Below the pieces are notes generated by a model. That model did no database searches. It saw only the letters and a program-made list of their open reading frames with translations, and was not told the origin of the DNA. From CAZDOD01 sp964506935 (GTDB lineage Bacteria; Desulfobacterota; Zymogenia; Zymogenales; Zymogenaceae), in assembly GCA_964506935.1 (NCBI GenBank), contig CAZDOD010000120.1, positions 1 through 8,765 of the forward strand: a stretch of DNA of 8,765 bases, in the 5' to 3' direction. The position numbers and the translations under genes are program-made. Shown in pieces: positions 5,490-8,765 of this stretch (position 1 is the stretch's first letter; each line of letters begins with the position of its first letter).

Positions 5490-5538
5490 TAAACGATTTA
5501 CCCGCCTGTTTTTTGATTAAGTTTCTAATTAGGTGACT

Positions 5539-7950
5539 ATGGTCAAGTATGATGCCGATAAGATAAAGGTGCTTGAGGGCTTTGAGGCCGTAAGGAAGAG
5601 ACCTGCTATGTACATTGGTTCTACGGGTTCTTTCGGCCTGCATCACCTTGTATACGAGGTTGTGGATAACTCCATTGATGAGGCCCTTGCGGGGCACTGC
5701 ACAAAGATAAAGGTTTTCATCCATATGGATAACTCGGTCACGGTCATAGATAACGGCCGCGGCATACCTGTGGATATGCACAAGGCCGAAAAGAGGCCCG
5801 CGGCCGAGGTGGTAATGACGACACTCCACGCCGGTGGAAAGTTCGACAACGAAGCATATAAATACTCTGGGGGGCTGCACGGAGTCGGCGTTAGCGTGGT
5901 AAACGCATTGTCGGAAGAGCTGGAGATGGAGATAAAGAGGGATGGTAAGGTTTACTACCAGAAATTTATGAGGGGAAAACCTCAGGGTGAATTAAAAGTA
6001 ATAGGCACTACGAAGCGCCGCGGCACCAAGATAAAGTTCAAGCCCGATAGTTCAATATTTGAGGAGACAGAATTCTCCTTTGATATCCTCTCTGAGAGAT
6101 TGAGGGAGCTCGCGTTCCTGACAAAGGGTATAAATATCAACATTGTAGATGAAAGGAACGGCGAGGAGAACGAGTTCATATACAAGGGGGGGATAGTCTC
6201 TTTTGTGGAACACCTAAACAGGAATAAAAATCCACTTCATCCGAAACCCATGTATTTTGAGGTCGAGCGTGACGGTGTGCTATTGGAGTGCGCTATCCAG
6301 TATAACGATTCCTACAAGGAGAATATGTTCTCCTTTGTTAACAACATACATACACGCGAAGGCGGCACTCACGTTGTTGGCTTCCGTTCCGCCCTGACCA
6401 GAACGATAAATAACTACGCACAGGCGAACAGCCTCCTCAAGACGCTCAAAGAGAACCTGACGGGGGATGATGTGCGTGAGGGCATGACGACGGTTCTTTC
6501 TATAAAGTTGAAAAATCCCCAATTTGAAGGCCAGACGAAGGGAAAGCTCGGAAACTCCGAAGTTAAGGGTATAGTCGAGGTGATGGTAAATGAGAAGCTC
6601 TCAGCCTACCTCGAGGAGAATCCAACATTATCAAGAAAGGTGGTCAGGAAGGGTTTTGAGGCCGCCATGGCCCGTGAGGCGGCAAAGAAGGCGAAGGAAC
6701 TTACCAGGAGAAAGGGGGCATTGGAGCTGTCATCACTTCCTGGAAAGCTTGCCGACTGTCAGGAGACCGATCCACGGTTGAGTGAGATATACCTCGTTGA
6801 GGGAGACAGTGCTGGGGGATCAGCAAAGGGAGGAAGGGACAGGAGAAACCAGGCGATACTCCCTTTGAAAGGGAAGATCCTAAACGTAGAGAAGGCGCGT
6901 TTCGACAGGATGCTTTCCTCAGATGAGATAAAGACCATTATCACCGCATTGGGAACAGGGATAGGTCCCGGAGATTTTGACATCTCAAAGCTCCGTTACC
7001 ACAAGATCATCATAATGACCGACGCCGATGTCGACGGATCCCACATAAGGACACTCCTTTTGACATTCTTCTACAGACATATGACGGAGGTAGTGGAGAG
7101 GGGATATTTGTATATTGCACAGCCTCCGCTCTTCAGGGTAAAGAAAGGGAAGGTGGAGAAGTATATAAAGGATGAAATAGGACTGGAAGACTACCTCTTG
7201 GACTTGGGGGTGGAGAATACAAATTTAATCAAGCCCGGAGGGGGCAAAATTTCCGGGAAGGAATTGGTTAATTCTGTAAAGAAGATGATGCGCTACGAGA
7301 GGATTCTAGAACACCTCGGCAAGAGGAAGATGGATAAAGAGCTTATCAGGGCGTTTGTCTTTGAAGATAAGATCATGCCTGAAAACTTAAAAAAGAAGAG
7401 GCAGAAGGAACTCAAAAATGTCCTTTCCAACATTGAGACCTACTTAACAAATTTTGTGCCTGAGCTTAGTGAAGTAAGATTCAAACTGGATGAGGATACC
7501 GAACATGAGGGCACGAAGATAACATGTTATACAAAGAGAAATGGGGCTGAAAGGGAGTCGGTCTTCGATCTCGAATTCATATCCTCTGCCGAATTCGGCG
7601 AGCTGAGGGCGCTCTATAGAGAATTGCGCGACCTGGGAGATTCTCAATTCACCTTGAAGAACGGGGATGAGAAAGTGAGTTTTAAAAGTTTCGAGGATGT
7701 GATAGAGTTTCTCCTCGGGCAGGGGAGGAAGGGCAAAAACATCCAGAGGTATAAGGGCCTCGGGGAGATGGATCCCGAGCAGCTCTGGGATACGACGATG
7801 GATCCGGAGAAAAGGACGCTACTTCAGGTAAATGTCGAGGATTCCGTCGGGGCCGATGAGATCTTCACCATACTGATGGGCGATCAGGTTGAGCCGCGGC
7901 GGATGTTCATCGAGAAACACGCTCTGGATGTTAGAAACCTTGATATATGA
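5539..7950 (+). CDS. gyrB: DNA gyrase subunit B
   Basis: GyrB supplies the ATPase of gyrase, the type IIA topoisomerase that introduces negative supercoils together with GyrA. In the 803-residue frame, the GHKL ATPase has YEVVDNSIDEA (catalytic Glu40, Asn44), DNGRGIP at 71-77, GGLHGVG at 111-117 and the QTKGKLG loop at 332-338. The TOPRIM domain has EGDSAGG from Glu421, PLKGKILN and DADVDGSHIRT with metal ligands Asp495, Asp497 and Asp499. QRYKGLGEM is at 736-744. A lysine-rich insert of roughly 160 residues (about 555-715) separates TOPRIM from the tail, as in E. coli-type GyrB of about 800 residues. The ATG at 5539 is preferred to a GTG at 5533. TTAGGTGA (5529-5536) is a good ribosome-binding site for the ATG, and the GTG lies inside it. 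gyrA follows after 147 bases. Confidence 0.97.
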   Translation: MVKYDADKIKVLEGFEAVRKRPAMYIGSTGSFGLHHLVYEVVDNSIDEALAGHCTKIKVFIHMDNSVTVIDNGRGIPVDMHKAEKRPAAEVVMTTLHAGGKFDNEAYKYSGGLHGVGVSVVNALSEELEMEIKRDGKVYYQKFMRGKPQGELKVIGTTKRRGTKIKFKPDSSIFEETEFSFDILSERLRELAFLTKGININIVDERNGEENEFIYKGGIVSFVEHLNRNKNPLHPKPMYFEVERDGVLLECAIQYNDSYKENMFSFVNNIHTREGGTHVVGFRSALTRTINNYAQANSLLKTLKENLTGDDVREGMTTVLSIKLKNPQFEGQTKGKLGNSEVKGIVEVMVNEKLSAYLEENPTLSRKVVRKGFEAAMAREAAKKAKELTRRKGALELSSLPGKLADCQETDPRLSEIYLVEGDSAGGSAKGGRDRRNQAILPLKGKILNVEKARFDRMLSSDEIKTIITALGTGIGPGDFDISKLRYHKIIIMTDADVDGSHIRTLLLTFFYRHMTEVVERGYLYIAQPPLFRVKKGKVEKYIKDEIGLEDYLLDLGVENTNLIKPGGGKISGKELVNSVKKMMRYERILEHLGKRKMDKELIRAFVFEDKIMPENLKKKRQKELKNVLSNIETYLTNFVPELSEVRFKLDEDTEHEGTKITCYTKRNGAERESVFDLEFISSAEFGELRALYRELRDLGDSQFTLKNGDEKVSFKSFEDVIEFLLGQGRKGKNIQRYKGLGEMDPEQLWDTTMDPEKRTLLQVNVEDSVGADEIFTILMGDQVEPRRMFIEKHALDVRNLDI

Positions 7951-7951
7951 T

Positions 7952-7980
7952 TTGGGGCAAACATATATAAGATATTTAAT
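7952..7980 (+). promoter_or_regulatory. Weak candidate promoter in the gyrB-gyrA gap
   Basis: TTGGGG (7952-7957), a 17-base spacer and TTTAAT (7975-7980) could give a start point near 7987, ahead of the leader reading frame and hairpin. The boxes are partial matches, so gyrA may simply be read through from gyrB. Confidence 0.25.
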
Positions 7981-8014
7981 AAGATGTCCCGCTGCTTGAG
8001 ATAAATCTGGAGGT

Positions 8015-8072
8015 AGCGCCCGGTGTATCCCAACCACCGTGATCGTGGTTGGATCCAAGGAAGGGCGTTTTT
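8015..8072 (+). terminator. Terminator-like or attenuator hairpin in the gyrA leader
   Basis: An outer stem CGCCC/GGGCG (8017-8021 with 8063-8067) encloses an inner stem CCAACCAC/GTGGTTGG (8030-8037 with 8045-8052). The inner stem extends by AT/AT past one bulged C, has a 7-base loop, and TTTTT follows at 8068-8072. Only 25 bases separate the T run from the gyrA ATG, with no room for another promoter. If the hairpin stops transcription, it therefore limits gyrA relative to gyrB. The inner stem is strong. The internal loops between the stems are large for a plain terminator, so a regulatory structure is also possible. Confidence 0.5.
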
Positions 8073-8082
8073 CATTTTATGA
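8023..8082 (+). CDS. Possible 19-residue leader peptide upstream of gyrA
   Basis: A GTG start at 8023 follows a strong GGAGGT ribosome-binding site (8009-8014) at a spacing of eight bases and reads MYPNHRDRGWIQGRAFFIL to a TGA at 8080-8082. The frame lies inside the terminator-like hairpin and stops 15 bases before the gyrA ATG, just ahead of the gyrA ribosome-binding site. Ribosomes on it would disrupt the hairpin, which is the layout of translation-coupled attenuation. I recognise no similar peptide, and there is no run of one amino acid as in biosynthetic leaders. It may be chance. Confidence 0.35.
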   Translation: MYPNHRDRGWIQGRAFFIL

Positions 8083-8097
8083 AGAGAGGTTTGATTC

Positions 8098-8765
8098 ATG
8101 ACTGACACGAGGTCTGTCACCGCTGTAAACATCGAAGAAGAGATGAGGCGCTCGTATATCGATTATGCCATGAGCGTCATAATCGGTAGGGCGATCCCGG
8201 ATATAAGGGATGGCCTGAAACCGGTCCACAGGCGGATACTTTACGCGATGTATGATCTCAGGAACTTCTTCAATGAGCCATACAAGAAATCGGCAAGGGT
8301 CGTGGGAGATGTTATCGGAAAGTATCATCCCCACGGTGAGATCGCCGTCTATGACGCCCTTGTGAGGATGGCGCAGGATTTTCAGATGAGGATCCCCTTA
8401 ATAGACGGACAGGGGAACTTCGGATCGGTGGACGGTGATCCACCGGCGGCAATGAGATATACCGAAGCGCGTATGGCCGAGATCACCCGGATGTTAATTG
8501 AAGACATAGAGAAAGAAACCGTAGAGTTTATCCCGAATTACGATGAGACTACCGAAGAACCGACGGTCCTTCCTGCACGTTTCCCGAACCTCTTGCTCAA
8601 CGGCTCCTCGGGGATAGCGGTAGGAATGGCGACAAACATACCGCCGCATAACCTGGGGGAACTGGTCGATGGAATTATTGCCGTTATTAAAGACCCAAAG
8701 ATAGACACGAGAACCCTGATGAAACACATCCCGGGGCCTGATTTTCCCACCAGTGGATTCATATA
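8098..8765 (+). CDS. gyrA: DNA gyrase subunit A, 3' end beyond the window
   Basis: GyrA cuts and rejoins the DNA gate of gyrase. The first 222 residues are present and the frame runs off the right edge. AGAGAGG (8083-8089) lies eight bases before the ATG. The N-terminal part shows SYIDYAMSVIIGRAIPDIRDGLKPVHRRILYAM (split here by function: membrane-free, DNA-gate start), GKYHPHG at 74-80, GQGNFGSVDGDPPAAMRYTEARM with active-site Tyr121 (Tyr122 in E. coli), and FPNLLLNGSSGIAVGMATNIPPHN. The quinolone-determining region reads HPHGEIAVYD: Asp82 of E. coli is Glu81 here, Ser83 is Ile82 and Asp87 is kept as Asp86. The similar ParC subunit of topoisomerase IV is the alternative, but the location directly after gyrB favours GyrA. 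Confidence 0.95.
   Translation, partial: MTDTRSVTAVNIEEEMRRSYIDYAMSVIIGRAIPDIRDGLKPVHRRILYAMYDLRNFFNEPYKKSARVVGDVIGKYHPHGEIAVYDALVRMAQDFQMRIPLIDGQGNFGSVDGDPPAAMRYTEARMAEITRMLIEDIEKETVEFIPNYDETTEEPTVLPARFPNLLLNGSSGIAVGMATNIPPHNLGELVDGIIAVIKDPKIDTRTLMKHIPGPDFPTSGFI

Noticed and set aside
5661..5777. DnaA-box matches TGTGGATAA (5661-5669) and TGTGGATAT (5769-5777) inside gyrB
   Set aside because: Both encode conserved GyrB residues (VVDN and PVDM), so the match is explained by protein coding. I do not count them as origin sites, although binding is not excluded.
5122..5880. 252-codon leftward frame across the dnaN-gyrB junction
   Set aside because: It is the reverse-strand shadow of dnaN and gyrB, whose protein motifs are unambiguous, and it spans the gyrB promoter.
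8009..8075. Known riboswitch in the gyrA leader
   Set aside because: I compared it mentally with TPP, fluoride, glycine, c-di-GMP, SAH and ZTP consensus elements and the 4.5S RNA core, and none fits. It is kept as an unassigned hairpin.

Overview
This window looks like the replication-origin neighbourhood of a bacterial chromosome. On the right, reading rightward, are dnaA, dnaN, gyrB and the 5' part of gyrA. On the left, reading leftward, are an amidohydrolase gene, a small cyclophilin-like gene and the 5' part of a two-helix membrane protein gene. The two groups diverge from an 800-base non-coding interval, so every gene is transcribed away from the origin. GyrB is about 800 residues long and carries the extra C-terminal insert typical of Gram-negative GyrB. 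Together with many AGG and ATA codons and a moderate GC content, this suggests a Gram-negative bacterium, perhaps of the Desulfobacterota (deltaproteobacterial) type. That placement is inference and is weak.

Layout. 1-546 (-): uncharacterised membrane protein, cut by the left edge. 648-1547 (-): metal-dependent amidohydrolase. 1554-1943 (-): cyclophilin-like domain protein, which forms a two-gene unit with the amidohydrolase behind a recognisable promoter. 1950-2769: non-coding, with a good rightward promoter of unknown purpose, short repeats, and close to dnaA a cluster of three DnaA boxes. Two of these boxes form the arms of a large hairpin that ends in eight T. 2770-4113: dnaA. 4114-4338: intergenic, with two DnaA boxes (one weaker extra match) facing each other; one is followed by GGCA, three CTA triplets and an AT-rich tract. 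That is the layout of a basal unwinding system with DnaA-trios. 4339-5460: dnaN. 5539-7950: gyrB, probably with its own extended -10 promoter. 7951-8097: a leader with a strong hairpin, a T run and a 19-codon reading frame with a good ribosome-binding site. 8098-8765: gyrA, cut by the right edge.

How it works together. DnaA recognises the boxes on both sides of its own gene, and the dnaA-dnaN gap is the best candidate for strand opening, a bipartite origin as in Bacillus subtilis. DnaN is the sliding clamp of the replisome. GyrA and GyrB form the gyrase that removes the positive supercoils made by the forks. recF, often found between dnaN and gyrB, is absent.

Most worth a second look: the DnaA-trio origin signature, the DnaA-box hairpin that doubles as a terminator-like structure, the gyrA leader, and an isoleucine in GyrA at the position equivalent to E. 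coli Ser83.
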